Source: Chlorobiota bacterium
Lineage (GTDB): Bacteria; Bacteroidota; Bacteroidia; Bacteroidales; JAADGE01
Direction: 5' to 3'
Assembly (NCBI GenBank): GCA_013153865.1
Contig: JAADDR010000058.1
Coordinates: forward strand, 1 to 34,133
Length of the DNA: 34,133 bases
Positions 9,077-16,628 of the stretch are shown here, one piece after another. The notes beneath the pieces are model-generated. The model had not been told where the DNA came from and ran no database searches. It saw only the letters and a program-made list of their open reading frames with translations. The translations under genes were made by a program, and so were the position numbers. Every line of letters starts with the position of its first letter. Position 1 is the first letter of the stretch.

Positions 9077-9132
9077 ATGCTTTAAATTTTAATTAAAAAA
9101 TTGTTTTTCTTTAATTTAAAAGACTTTTCAGC

Positions 9133-9148
9133 ATAAAAAAAGTTGCAT
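9133..9148 (-). promoter_or_regulatory. Shared upstream element of the T9SS cargo genes, copy 2
   Basis: On the minus strand this reads ATGCAACTTTTTTTAT, the same as copy 1 (4306-4320) plus one T. It ends 56 bases before the start codon at 9076. GCAAC is followed 17 bases later by GTCTT, which resembles an ECF -35/-10 pair. I did not find the element in any other intergenic region of the window. Confidence 0.45.
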
Positions 9149-9187
9149 GACAAGAATAAAATGCAGCAAAAAAATTCGGGTATAACC

Positions 9188-9544
9188 TTATTTCTCAGAG
9201 AAATTATTATTTTGAAATAAGAATTTACCTGCAGAATGTTTTTCTTTTGAAATCATAAATACCGCAGTATCGCTCTCGCCGGGCATAACAACAATTTTTC
9301 TTTCTTTTGACCTGAATATTAGCGAATCGTTTTCGGATATAACCGTAAACGTTAAGGTATCAATAAAATAATTGTCCGACAAAGAATCATCAGGGAATAT
9401 ATTATCGTTGTTTTTCTTTATATTTTCGAATAAACTTTCGATATAACCGTCGAAATGCAGGTAAACATAACGCACTCCCGACAATATTAAAGCTGTAATG
9501 ACAAGCTTTGCAAAAACAGTTAATCTAAGTCTGTGTTTCACCAA
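9188..9544 (-). CDS. Small single-pass membrane protein of unknown function
   Basis: I do not recognise this 118-residue protein. It has a short basic N-terminus, one hydrophobic segment (about residues 10-27, VFAKLVITALILSGVRYVY), and an acidic, probably periplasmic remainder predicted to be mostly beta strands (LTFTVISENDSLIFRS, KIVVMPGESDTAVFMIS). The start is uncertain: a TTG at 9542-9544 and a GTG at 9539-9541 are adjacent, and neither has a preceding ATG. The frame begins one base after the stop of the upstream PspA-like gene, which argues for translational coupling and a shared role at the membrane. The lack of an ATG leaves some doubt that it is translated efficiently. Confidence 0.6.
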   Translation of the reverse strand: MVKHRLRLTVFAKLVITALILSGVRYVYLHFDGYIESLFENIKKNNDNIFPDDSLSDNYFIDTLTFTVISENDSLIFRSKERKIVVMPGESDTAVFMISKEKHSAGKFLFQNNNFSEK

Positions 9545-9545
9545 T

Positions 9546-10511
9546 TTACATATTATTTACTTCATCATTTTTATCTGATATTACCGCATTACTTTTTTCA
9601 GGTTCGCCGAACAAAAACGACGAACCTTCTTTCTCGAATTTTTCCAGAATCTCCAGTCCTTCCTGTTCATAGATACCGTTTTGCAAATCAATACTGTCTA
9701 TAAAACTTCCGGAAACTTCTATAAAGCGTTCCATCTCACTTATTTTATTATGAATATCTTCCACAACACTTTCCGTTGCCATATCAAAAATCAATTTTTT
9801 ATCGGGATCTCCCTGTATAACCGACATAGCCCGCTTCATTGCCGAATGACTCGTTTTTATGGCTTTAAGCTCTTGTTTTCGCATTCGTACGTCATTTTCG
9901 GTATCCTGAATTAAATATCCTGAATTTACGTAAATCTTATTCAACACCTTATAAAGAACCTCCATTTTATTCAAAAGTTTCTCGTAACGTTCGTTAGATT
10001 CTTTCAATCTTCCGTATTGCCGTGTATTAAGAGTTATAAGTTCGTTTTTTCCTTGTTTCTTTGCTTGTTCCGCAAGTTTTATGCTATGCTCCATCTCTTG
10101 CTTATTCTTAACGATTATAGTCCTTAATTGAGAAATTTGTCCTTTAAGTTGAGTAATGTGCATATTCATCTTTCGCATGTTCTTTTTTAAATACTCAACA
10201 TAATTTTCAAGTATCTTTATAGGATCTGTTTGAACAAACAAACTTGTTATGCGACGCATAAGCCCTTTATACATATACCAAACCAAATTACGGGCACGTT
10301 TATCGAAAAGAATATACAATACCGCCGAAGCCGCAGCCCCGAGGATAACCAATCCTGCAGTATCTTTTATCAAATCTTTAATAAAATTAATTACCGGAAC
10401 ACGGTAAATTACAAGAGCAACCGCACCGGCTGCCAAAAAAAGAGCTCCGGTTTTGCCCTCGGGTCTTTGCCAAAATGTTTTTTTCTTAACGGCAGGTAAC
10501 TGTTCTGTCAT
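9546..10511 (-). CDS. Membrane-anchored coiled-coil protein resembling PspA/IM30
   Basis: A 321-residue protein with two hydrophobic segments (about 21-38 and 51-69) followed by a long helical, coiled-coil domain (about 95-290). The helical part resembles phage-shock protein A/IM30 in layout. It opens with TDPIKILENYVEYLKKNM, where PspA has a DP-x-K-hydrophobic start to its first long helix. It has an AEQAKKQGKNELITL segment where PspA has its AELAL...EDLA stretch, and ends in a short helix after a break (VEDIHNKISEMERF). PspA proteins are ESCRT-III-like membrane remodelling and stress proteins and are normally peripheral; two transmembrane anchors would be unusual. This relation is inferred from pattern, not an alignment, and a generic coiled coil is the main alternative. 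It heads a two-gene unit with the small protein at 9188-9544. Confidence 0.55.
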   Translation of the reverse strand: MTEQLPAVKKKTFWQRPEGKTGALFLAAGAVALVIYRVPVINFIKDLIKDTAGLVILGAAASAVLYILFDKRARNLVWYMYKGLMRRITSLFVQTDPIKILENYVEYLKKNMRKMNMHITQLKGQISQLRTIIVKNKQEMEHSIKLAEQAKKQGKNELITLNTRQYGRLKESNERYEKLLNKMEVLYKVLNKIYVNSGYLIQDTENDVRMRKQELKAIKTSHSAMKRAMSVIQGDPDKKLIFDMATESVVEDIHNKISEMERFIEVSGSFIDSIDLQNGIYEQEGLEILEKFEKEGSSFLFGEPEKSNAVISDKNDEVNNM

Positions 10512-10528
10512 TTTATTATGTTTTTAAT

Positions 10529-10537
10529 GCAAATATA
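10529..10537 (-). promoter_or_regulatory. -7 box for the PspA-like gene
   Basis: The minus strand reads TATATTTGC, an exact TAnnTTTGC match. It ends 17 bases before the ATG at 10511. No TTG is found at the usual -33 distance; that area instead borders the dyad at 10554-10570. Confidence 0.6.
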
Positions 10538-10553
10538 AACATTTTTTCGACAC

Positions 10554-10570
10554 ATTCGGATTTACCGAAT
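10554..10570. promoter_or_regulatory. 6-bp dyad in a divergent promoter region
   Basis: ATTCGG and CCGAAT flank ATTTA as a perfect inverted repeat. It lies between the divergent PspA-like and vWA genes and touches the expected -33 region of the PspA-like promoter. Its GC-containing arms make it less likely to be chance than an all-AT dyad, but no regulator is known. Confidence 0.35.
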
Positions 10571-10684
10571 CTTGTATTATTTAAATGCATGTATGTTTTT
10601 ATTTATAAAATTGACCCTTATTAAGTTTAATTATTATTAATTTTACACGTTAAATAAAAATTGTTTCGATAACAAATACAAAAC

Positions 10685-12067
10685 ATGAAAAAAACTCAAA
10701 ACAAATTATCAATATTAATTTTAATATATCTTTTTCTTTTAAATACTGATATTAACGCTCAAGTAAAAGAAGATGTAATAAAAACACGCATACTTTTCAT
10801 TTTCGACGAATCATACAGTATGCAAGGACTTTGGCAAAGCGGCAGAAAAATCGACATTGCCAAAAACCTTCTGATAAAAATGGTTGACAGTCTGAAAAAT
10901 ATCGAAAATCTTGAAATGGCACTCAGAATGTACGGAAACCGAAGCAAAGTTCCGCCTCAGGATTGCAACGATACACATCTCGAAGTACCGTTCCGAAAAA
11001 ACAATGCCGAACAAATAAAACTGAAACTTAAAACCACTGTACCGAAAGGAACCACGCCCATAGCACAATCGCTCGAAGAAGCAGGCGACGATTTTCCGCC
11101 GTGTTCAAATTGTAAAAATATTATAATACTTATAACCGACGGAAAAGAAGAATGCAAAGGAGACCCCTGTAAAATAGCAATAATGTTACAAAACAAAGGC
11201 ATAACAATAAGACCTTTTATCATAGGAATAGGACTGGACGTAGAATTTAAAAAAGCTTTTGAATGTATAGGAGATTTCTATAACGCTACAAACGAAAAAC
11301 AATTCTCGAACATAATGAAAAAAGTCGTAAAAAAATCTCTTTACGGAACATCGGCGGAAATAGATTTGCTCGACATATACGATAAACCTTCCGAAACAAA
11401 CGTAAACATAACTTTATTTAATCAAAAAAACAATACGCTTTTTAAAAATTTCATACACACGCTTAACTACAAAGGTAATCCGGATACTCTCGTTTTGCCT
11501 TCAAGCATTACATACAAAATAAAAGTTCATACCATACCGCCGGTAACAAAAGAAAACGTAAAAATAAAAGAAGGTATCCACAACAAAATAAAAATAAAAA
11601 CCCCGCAGGGAAAACTGAACATAATACAGGAAAACGGTCTTGAACTTAAAGGAACAAAATGTATAGTAAGAAAACACGGAAGTATGAAAACCCTCAATGT
11701 TCAAGAACTGTTCGAACCGGTAAAATACATTGTCGGCGAATACGATTTGGAAATACTGTCAAAACCGAGAATTTACATAAACAAAGTAAAAATAAACCAA
11801 AGCAAAACAACATCGGTTAAAATAAAACAACCCGGACTGGCAAACATATACCTGCCGTCGAAAGGTTACGGGGGAATATACAAAGCGGAAAAAAACGACA
11901 TAAAATATATCGACGACCTGAACCAAATAACATTAAAAAGCATTTACCTGCAACCCGGACATTACATTGCCGTTTACAGACCGGCGGGAATAAAAATGAC
12001 TTCGATGTCAAAAGAACGACATTTTATCATAAAATCAGGACATTCGGTTAACATAAGTTTAAGATAA
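10685..12067 (+). CDS. Secreted von Willebrand factor A-domain protein
   Basis: This 460-residue protein starts with a signal peptide (MKKTQNKLSILILIYLFLL, cleavage near NAQ at about residue 26) and is predicted to be exported. Residues about 35-220 form a vWA domain with an intact metal-ion-dependent adhesion site: DESYS (DxSxS), the Thr in PKGTTPIAQSL, and the Asp in ILITDGKEEC. Several Cys pairs (PPCSNCKN, EECKGDPCK) may form disulfides. The rest (about 225-460) appears to contain about three beta-sandwich repeats with PEGA-like features, such as GEYDLEILSKP, SVKIKQPG and LQPGHYIAVYRP. The metal site suggests binding of a protein partner; the partner is unknown. It is the first gene of a five-gene operon, six bases before the DUF4340 lipoprotein. 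I found no convincing -33/-7 pair in the 173-bp upstream region. Confidence 0.85.
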   Translation: MKKTQNKLSILILIYLFLLNTDINAQVKEDVIKTRILFIFDESYSMQGLWQSGRKIDIAKNLLIKMVDSLKNIENLEMALRMYGNRSKVPPQDCNDTHLEVPFRKNNAEQIKLKLKTTVPKGTTPIAQSLEEAGDDFPPCSNCKNIIILITDGKEECKGDPCKIAIMLQNKGITIRPFIIGIGLDVEFKKAFECIGDFYNATNEKQFSNIMKKVVKKSLYGTSAEIDLLDIYDKPSETNVNITLFNQKNNTLFKNFIHTLNYKGNPDTLVLPSSITYKIKVHTIPPVTKENVKIKEGIHNKIKIKTPQGKLNIIQENGLELKGTKCIVRKHGSMKTLNVQELFEPVKYIVGEYDLEILSKPRIYINKVKINQSKTTSVKIKQPGLANIYLPSKGYGGIYKAEKNDIKYIDDLNQITLKSIYLQPGHYIAVYRPAGIKMTSMSKERHFIIKSGHSVNISLR

Positions 12068-12073
12068 TACAAC

Positions 12074-13042
12074 ATGAAAAGAACAAAAAAGATATTTGTT
12101 ACACTCATAATATTTGCAATTATATACTCGTCGGGATGCAATAATAAAAGCAATAATATTACATCCGACACTTTTACGGTAAAAGACACTTCCGAAATCG
12201 CAAAAATAATTATCGAAAAAGACTCCTTTAAAATTACCTTAAGCCGCAATAAACACGCTGCCCCGTGGAAAGTCAATCAAAAATATCCGGCAAACAAAAA
12301 ATCCGTAAAACGATTATATCAAACACTCTCGGAAGTTAAAATAGCCAAACCCGTTCTAAAAGAAAAAGAAGATTCCGTCATTAAAACACTTAAAAAACAC
12401 GGAACTCGCATAACAATCTATAATTTTGACAACAAACCCTTAAAAAAACTTTATGCCGGAAAGTATTCCGAAAAACTCGGAGGCACGTTTTTAATGAACC
12501 CCGATAACAATACCCCTTTCATCGTAAATATTCCGGGTGTGGAAAACAACCTCAACCGACGATGGAAAACAATACCGGCATACTGGATTAATCCCGAAAT
12601 ATTTTCTTACAAACCGAATCAAATCAAAGAAATAAAACTGATATATTCCGACAGTTTAAAACATTCATTCAAACTTTCGGTATTTGATAACAACGCAAAA
12701 TTGTTCGACATATCAGCCGGCAAACCCGTAAAAAACATAAACCTGAATAAAGCGGGAAGTTACCTGAGTTATTTTATGAACGTGAAATTCTCGTCGGAAA
12801 CACCGAAACCCGAAAAAATAAAAACCGAACTCCTGAAACAAAACGCATTTGCGGAAATATCCGTAACCGACACAAAAAACAATACAAAAAAAATAAAACT
12901 GTATAAAATTACAACCGACAAAGAAAAAAACTCTTTCGACCTCGATAATCTTTACGTCATAATTAACGATAACGATGCGGTAACAGCCAAATACATGGAT
13001 TTTGATTTAATTTTAAAAGAAATTGATTACTTTACAAACTGA
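12074..13042 (+). CDS. DUF4340-type lipoprotein
   Basis: A 322-residue protein with an N-terminal lipoprotein signal (MKRTKKIFVTLIIFAIIYSS followed by the lipobox Gly-Cys at residue 22). It should be acylated and anchored in the envelope. The body resembles DUF4340: an N-terminal strand-rich section reading IAKIIIEKDSFKITL, then WKVNQKYPANKKSVKRLY, then several further repeats of the same fold (KIKLYKIT, NLYVIINDNDAV). DUF4340 proteins are found beside ABC-type gliding/transport components in some genomes, but no such transporter is adjacent here. It lies six bases after the vWA gene and 14 before yicC, so it is clearly in the same transcript. Function unknown; the domain call is by pattern. 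Confidence 0.65.
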   Translation: MKRTKKIFVTLIIFAIIYSSGCNNKSNNITSDTFTVKDTSEIAKIIIEKDSFKITLSRNKHAAPWKVNQKYPANKKSVKRLYQTLSEVKIAKPVLKEKEDSVIKTLKKHGTRITIYNFDNKPLKKLYAGKYSEKLGGTFLMNPDNNTPFIVNIPGVENNLNRRWKTIPAYWINPEIFSYKPNQIKEIKLIYSDSLKHSFKLSVFDNNAKLFDISAGKPVKNINLNKAGSYLSYFMNVKFSSETPKPEKIKTELLKQNAFAEISVTDTKNNTKKIKLYKITTDKEKNSFDLDNLYVIINDNDAVTAKYMDFDLILKEIDYFTN

Positions 13043-13056
13043 AAATATTTTCCGTT

Positions 13057-13932
13057 ATGATAAAATCAATGACCGGATACGGTAAAAAAACAGCGGTAAT
13101 AAACAACAAAAAAATAAGTGTTGAAATAAAATCTTTGAACAGCAAAAACATGAACCTGCAAATTAAACTGCCGGAATCACTTAACAACAAAGAACTGCAT
13201 ATAAGAAACATACTGATAAAAGAACTCAAAGGAGGAAAAATTAACTTTACGCTTACATCAGAACACGCAAACCCCGCACACATAAATTTAGATGACGAAA
13301 AAATAAACGCTTACTACAAAAAACTGTCCGAAATTGCCGTAAAAAACGGATTAGTCCCCGAACTTCAAAACATATTTCAAGCAATACTGAAAATGCCCGA
13401 CATCATAAAAAACGAAGACGAAGAAGAAAACCCGGAAGAATGGACAGACATAAAAAATTTAATACTCGAAACAATAAACGAAATTACAAAATTCAGGATG
13501 CAAGAAGGCAAAGCACTCGAAGCAGACATTTCCGAAAATATTAAAGCAATAGAAAAACTGATCCCCGAAATAGAAAAATACGAAGACCGGCGAATACAAA
13601 CCGTTAAAGACAGACTCAAAAACAAACTGAACGAATTTTTAGAACCCTCAAAACAAAACGAAGACAGATTCGAGCAGGAAATAATTTATTTTCTGGATAA
13701 ATTTGACATAAACGAAGAAAAAATACGACTTAAAAACCATTGCAAATATTTCCTCGAAACAATGCAAAAAAACGAAACGGTCGGAAACAAACTCGGATTC
13801 ATAGCACAAGAAATAGGAAGAGAAATAAATACCCTCGGCTCAAAAGCAAACCATGCCGAAATTCAAAAAACGGTAGTAAATATGAAAAACCATTTAAACA
13901 AAGTTAAAGAACAAATATTAAACGTTTTATAA
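13057..13932 (+). CDS. yicC: YicC/YloC family endoribonuclease
   Basis: A 291-residue protein that matches YicC throughout. It begins MIKSMTGYGKKTAV, followed by the family segment SVEIKSLNSKNMNLQIKLP; it has the acidic middle region (EDEEENPEEWTDIKNL), the REQEGKAL-like FRMQEGKALEADI, and the C-terminal GNKLGFIAQEIGREINTLGSKAN. YicC proteins are endoribonucleases implicated in small-RNA and mRNA turnover, including RyhB decay in Escherichia coli. The length equals the family norm. It sits 14 bases after the DUF4340 gene and 22 before the GWxTD gene. Elsewhere yicC is often next to gmk (guanylate kinase); there is no gmk in this window. Confidence 0.93.
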   Translation: MIKSMTGYGKKTAVINNKKISVEIKSLNSKNMNLQIKLPESLNNKELHIRNILIKELKGGKINFTLTSEHANPAHINLDDEKINAYYKKLSEIAVKNGLVPELQNIFQAILKMPDIIKNEDEEENPEEWTDIKNLILETINEITKFRMQEGKALEADISENIKAIEKLIPEIEKYEDRRIQTVKDRLKNKLNEFLEPSKQNEDRFEQEIIYFLDKFDINEEKIRLKNHCKYFLETMQKNETVGNKLGFIAQEIGREINTLGSKANHAEIQKTVVNMKNHLNKVKEQILNVL

Positions 13933-13954
13933 TACAACTCCAATAATCCCGAAC

Positions 13955-15229
13955 ATGAAAATAAAACACCTGACAATATCATTAATTATTTTGCTGCTCT
14001 CGGCATGCGTTACGCAAAAACCCCAACAAGTAAAAACAAAAACAAACGCATCGGAATACAACCCTTTAAGTTTTGTATTACACCCCGAATTTAAAGTATT
14101 TCACTCATCAAAAAACGAAACAAAAATCTATATAAAACTGTTTACAAAAGAATTACGATTCAGCAGCGCAAACCCCGACCGTATAAACCAAGCATCCGTA
14201 AAAATAATTTACGGAATAAAACCTTCGGTTAAAAACAACACAATTCTCGACAGTTCTAAAATTTCGTTTACGGTAAAAAAAAGAAAAAATCAAACAAGCA
14301 TTATTACATTCTTAACACTCAAAAACATCAAAAAAGAACATTATATCGCCGAAATAATGATTATCGATAATTACGCAAACAAAAAAAGCCATTCTTTCGT
14401 AAGAATCGACCGCTCGGAAAACGACAACGAACAATATTACCTCAGCTTAAAAGCCGAAAACAAAAAACCCCTGTTCGGAGAATACTTCCGGCTGAAAGAC
14501 TCGATGATTATACAACATCGCAACACGCTTGCAGACAGTATGCAAATAAAATATTTCAAAACAAACTTTCCGGATGCGCAAAAACCTAATGTCGTCTCGG
14601 ACAAAACAGAATATTTTAAAATACCCGAAGCCGATTCCGTTTGGAAAATAAACGCAACTCTCGGCAAAATACCTTTTAAAGTCAACAAAAAAGGTCTTTA
14701 CTTAATAAAAGCCGACACACTTAAAAATAAAGGTATGATAAAAGTAAACTTCGGAAAAAGTTTTCCGCTTATAACAAAATCCGAAGACCTTATTAAAGCG
14801 GCAAGATACCTGCTTACCGACGAAGAATACAAAACAATGATAAATGCCGAAAACAAAAAACTTGCAATTGACAATTTCTGGATAAAAGCAGCCGGAAACA
14901 AAGAAAAAGCAAGAGAAATATTAAAAATATGGTATAACAGAGCCACTTACGCCAATTATTATTTCTCGTCTTACAAAGAAGGCAGAAAAACCGACAGAGG
15001 CATGATTTACATGATGTTCGGACCACCCGACGACATAAAAAACTTCGACGATGCCGAAAAATGGATATACATAAACACCAAAGAAGACAAAAAACTCGAG
15101 TTCGTTTTCGTAATACCGCAAGAAGCAATATCGGCAAACGACTTTGTCTTAATCAGAAAAGCCGAATACCTTACGGAATGGAACCGCGCCCTCAGATCAT
15201 GGCGAAACGGTTTTATTTACCGCTTTTAA
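13955..15229 (+). CDS. GWxTD-domain lipoprotein with a variant signature
   Basis: A 424-residue lipoprotein: MKIKHLTISLIILLLSAC gives the lipobox LSAC, with the acylated Cys at residue 18. The C-terminal ~120 residues match the GWxTD domain, named for a conserved Gly-Trp-x-Thr-Asp: here YNRATYANYYFSSYKEG is followed by RKTDRGMIYMMFGPPDD, so the Trp position is Arg while the following TDRGMIY...GPPD block is intact. The N-terminal 300 residues are beta-rich and not assigned. The function of GWxTD proteins is not known; they are common in Bacteroidota and related phyla. The gene is the fourth in the operon, 22 bases after yicC and 7 before mnmD. Confidence 0.8.
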   Translation: MKIKHLTISLIILLLSACVTQKPQQVKTKTNASEYNPLSFVLHPEFKVFHSSKNETKIYIKLFTKELRFSSANPDRINQASVKIIYGIKPSVKNNTILDSSKISFTVKKRKNQTSIITFLTLKNIKKEHYIAEIMIIDNYANKKSHSFVRIDRSENDNEQYYLSLKAENKKPLFGEYFRLKDSMIIQHRNTLADSMQIKYFKTNFPDAQKPNVVSDKTEYFKIPEADSVWKINATLGKIPFKVNKKGLYLIKADTLKNKGMIKVNFGKSFPLITKSEDLIKAARYLLTDEEYKTMINAENKKLAIDNFWIKAAGNKEKAREILKIWYNRATYANYYFSSYKEGRKTDRGMIYMMFGPPDDIKNFDDAEKWIYINTKEDKKLEFVFVIPQEAISANDFVLIRKAEYLTEWNRALRSWRNGFIYRF

Positions 15230-15236
15230 GCAAAAT

Positions 15237-15893
15237 ATGAATAAACACGAAATAAAAATAACCGCCGACAACTCTCCTACTCTGTATAACCGCGAAATAG
15301 GAGAACACTACCGTTCCGTAAACGGTGCCGTGCAAGAATCAATGCACGTATTTATTAAAAACGGACTTAATACCGTTAAAAAAGAAAATATAAAAATCCT
15401 CGAAACAGGTTTCGGAACAGGACTTAATGCAGTACTGACACTTATCGAAGCCGAAAAAAACAAACAAAAAATATACTACGAAACAATAGAAAAATATCCT
15501 CTGTCGGAAAACATTATCGACAAACTTTTTTGCTTTATCGATTCCGGTTCAAACCGGATTTTAAAACAAATTCACCTTACCGATTGGAATAAAGAAGTTA
15601 AAATAACCGATTTCTTTACTATCAAAAAAATACAAGCAGACCTGCTTGATTTTATTCCGGATAAAATTTTCGACATAATATATTTCGACGCTTTTTCTCC
15701 TAACAAACAACCCGAACTCTGGACAACCGAAATATTCCGAAAAATATTTAACGCAACCTCTCCGCAAGGAATACTCCTTACCTACTCGGCAAAAGGAACC
15801 GTAAAACAAGCCCTCGGAAATGCCGGATATACAGTAAAACGCCTGCCCGGACCTCCCGGAAAACACCACATAATACGAGCAATAAAAAAATAA
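15237..15893 (+). CDS. mnmD: tRNA (5-methylaminomethyl-2-thiouridine)(34)-methyltransferase
   Basis: A 218-residue stand-alone MnmD, the methyltransferase half of the fused MnmC enzyme. It uses S-adenosylmethionine to turn nm5(s2)U34 into mnm5(s2)U34 in tRNAs for Lys, Glu and Gln. Family landmarks are TADNSPTLYNREIGEHYRS near the N-terminus, the SAM-binding ILETGFGTGLNAVLTL, the catalytic-loop IIYFDAFSPNKQPELW, the TYSAKGTVKQAL segment and the C-terminal RLPGPPGKHHIIRA. The FAD-dependent MnmC1 half is absent, as is usual for Bacteroidota. It closes the five-gene operon; 17 bases separate its stop from that of the convergent thioredoxin-like gene. Confidence 0.93.
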   Translation: MNKHEIKITADNSPTLYNREIGEHYRSVNGAVQESMHVFIKNGLNTVKKENIKILETGFGTGLNAVLTLIEAEKNKQKIYYETIEKYPLSENIIDKLFCFIDSGSNRILKQIHLTDWNKEVKITDFFTIKKIQADLLDFIPDKIFDIIYFDAFSPNKQPELWTTEIFRKIFNATSPQGILLTYSAKGTVKQALGNAGYTVKRLPGPPGKHHIIRAIKK

Positions 15894-15910
15894 TCCGCAA
15901 AACTCTCAAC

Positions 15911-16408
15911 TTACTTATAACTCTCCGGACTAACAGCCCTTACAGTCCAATTCTTCAAAAAAGCAAGAAATTTTTCTCTGTCGTAACTGCCTTTTCCGTC
16001 TTCCAAATACCACGAATTTTGAGTATGTAAACGCCTGCCTTCGGCATCGCAAATAACAATAACCGGAAAACCGAAACGCTGGGGATAACCCAAATTTGCA
16101 AGCAACCGCTCGTTTTTGTTCGACTTATCGTAATTAATACGAACAACAACATAATTCGCATTTATTACGGAATCAAGCTTTGCATCGTTTTTATAAAAAT
16201 CATGAAACTTATAACACCACGAACACCAATTGCCGCCTATCTGCAACATTACATGCTTATGCTCTTTTGACGCCTGCTCAACGGCCGACTCGAACTGCCG
16301 CAAACCGTCAGCATTTGTATCATACAATTTCTCTCTCTGAGAATATCCGTGTAAACTTAACGCAAACAATAAAACTGCCGAAATAAATAATCGCCTTAAT
16401 ACAGTCAT
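15911..16408 (-). CDS. Exported thioredoxin-fold protein
   Basis: A 165-residue protein starting at the ATG at 16406-16408; the frame extends further upstream but only there does a proper signal peptide begin (MTVLRRLFISAVLLFALSLH, cleavage near YSQ). The mature part is a thioredoxin fold of the Thioredoxin_7 type. It has the redox motif in GNWCSWCYKF (CSWC), a cis-Pro-like GFPVIVI, and LEDGKGSYDREKFLAFL near the end. It probably acts as a disulfide reductase or isomerase in the periplasm. No partner is adjacent. A leftward near-match -7 box (AATATTTGC at 16476-16468) lies about 60 bases upstream. Confidence 0.85.
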   Translation of the reverse strand: MTVLRRLFISAVLLFALSLHGYSQREKLYDTNADGLRQFESAVEQASKEHKHVMLQIGGNWCSWCYKFHDFYKNDAKLDSVINANYVVVRINYDKSNKNERLLANLGYPQRFGFPVIVICDAEGRRLHTQNSWYLEDGKGSYDREKFLAFLKNWTVRAVSPESYK

Positions 16409-16480
16409 AATAATATAATATAAAATAAATTTATGTTTGTAAACACTGTAAATAATACATCCGCTTTGCAAATATTGTGA

Positions 16481-16489
16481 TATTTTTGC
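16481..16489 (+). promoter_or_regulatory. -7 box in the divergent thioredoxin/TPR intergenic region
   Basis: TATTTTTGC matches TAnnTTTGC exactly on the plus strand. Back to back with it, 16468-16476 reads AATATTTGC on the minus strand, one mismatch from consensus. The two boxes would serve the TPR gene and the thioredoxin-like gene, and they are too close for both to be bound at once. Confidence 0.45.
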
Positions 16490-16532
16490 AATTAAAAATA
16501 TTATCGTAAATATATTTAAAAATATAAAACAA

Positions 16533-16596
16533 GCATAATTAAAATAATTATTAAACACACAACGGAGTAATTATTTTAATCATGCGATTCCGTGTG
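16533..16596. repeat. 18-bp inverted repeat with a competing second hairpin
   Basis: The arm GCATAATTAAAATAATTA (16533-16550) is complementary to 16568-16585 with one A-C mismatch, or a G-U pair if read on the minus strand; the loop is 17 bases. Inside that loop, CACA-a-CGGA (16558-16566) can pair with TCCGTGTG (16589-16596). The two pairings cannot both form fully, because only three bases would have to span an 18-bp stem. No T-tract follows, so a simple terminator is unlikely. It lies in the predicted leader of the TPR gene. Confidence 0.6.
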
Positions 16597-16628
16597 GCAA
16601 TACAGAAAACAATAAAAAAAATAAACAC

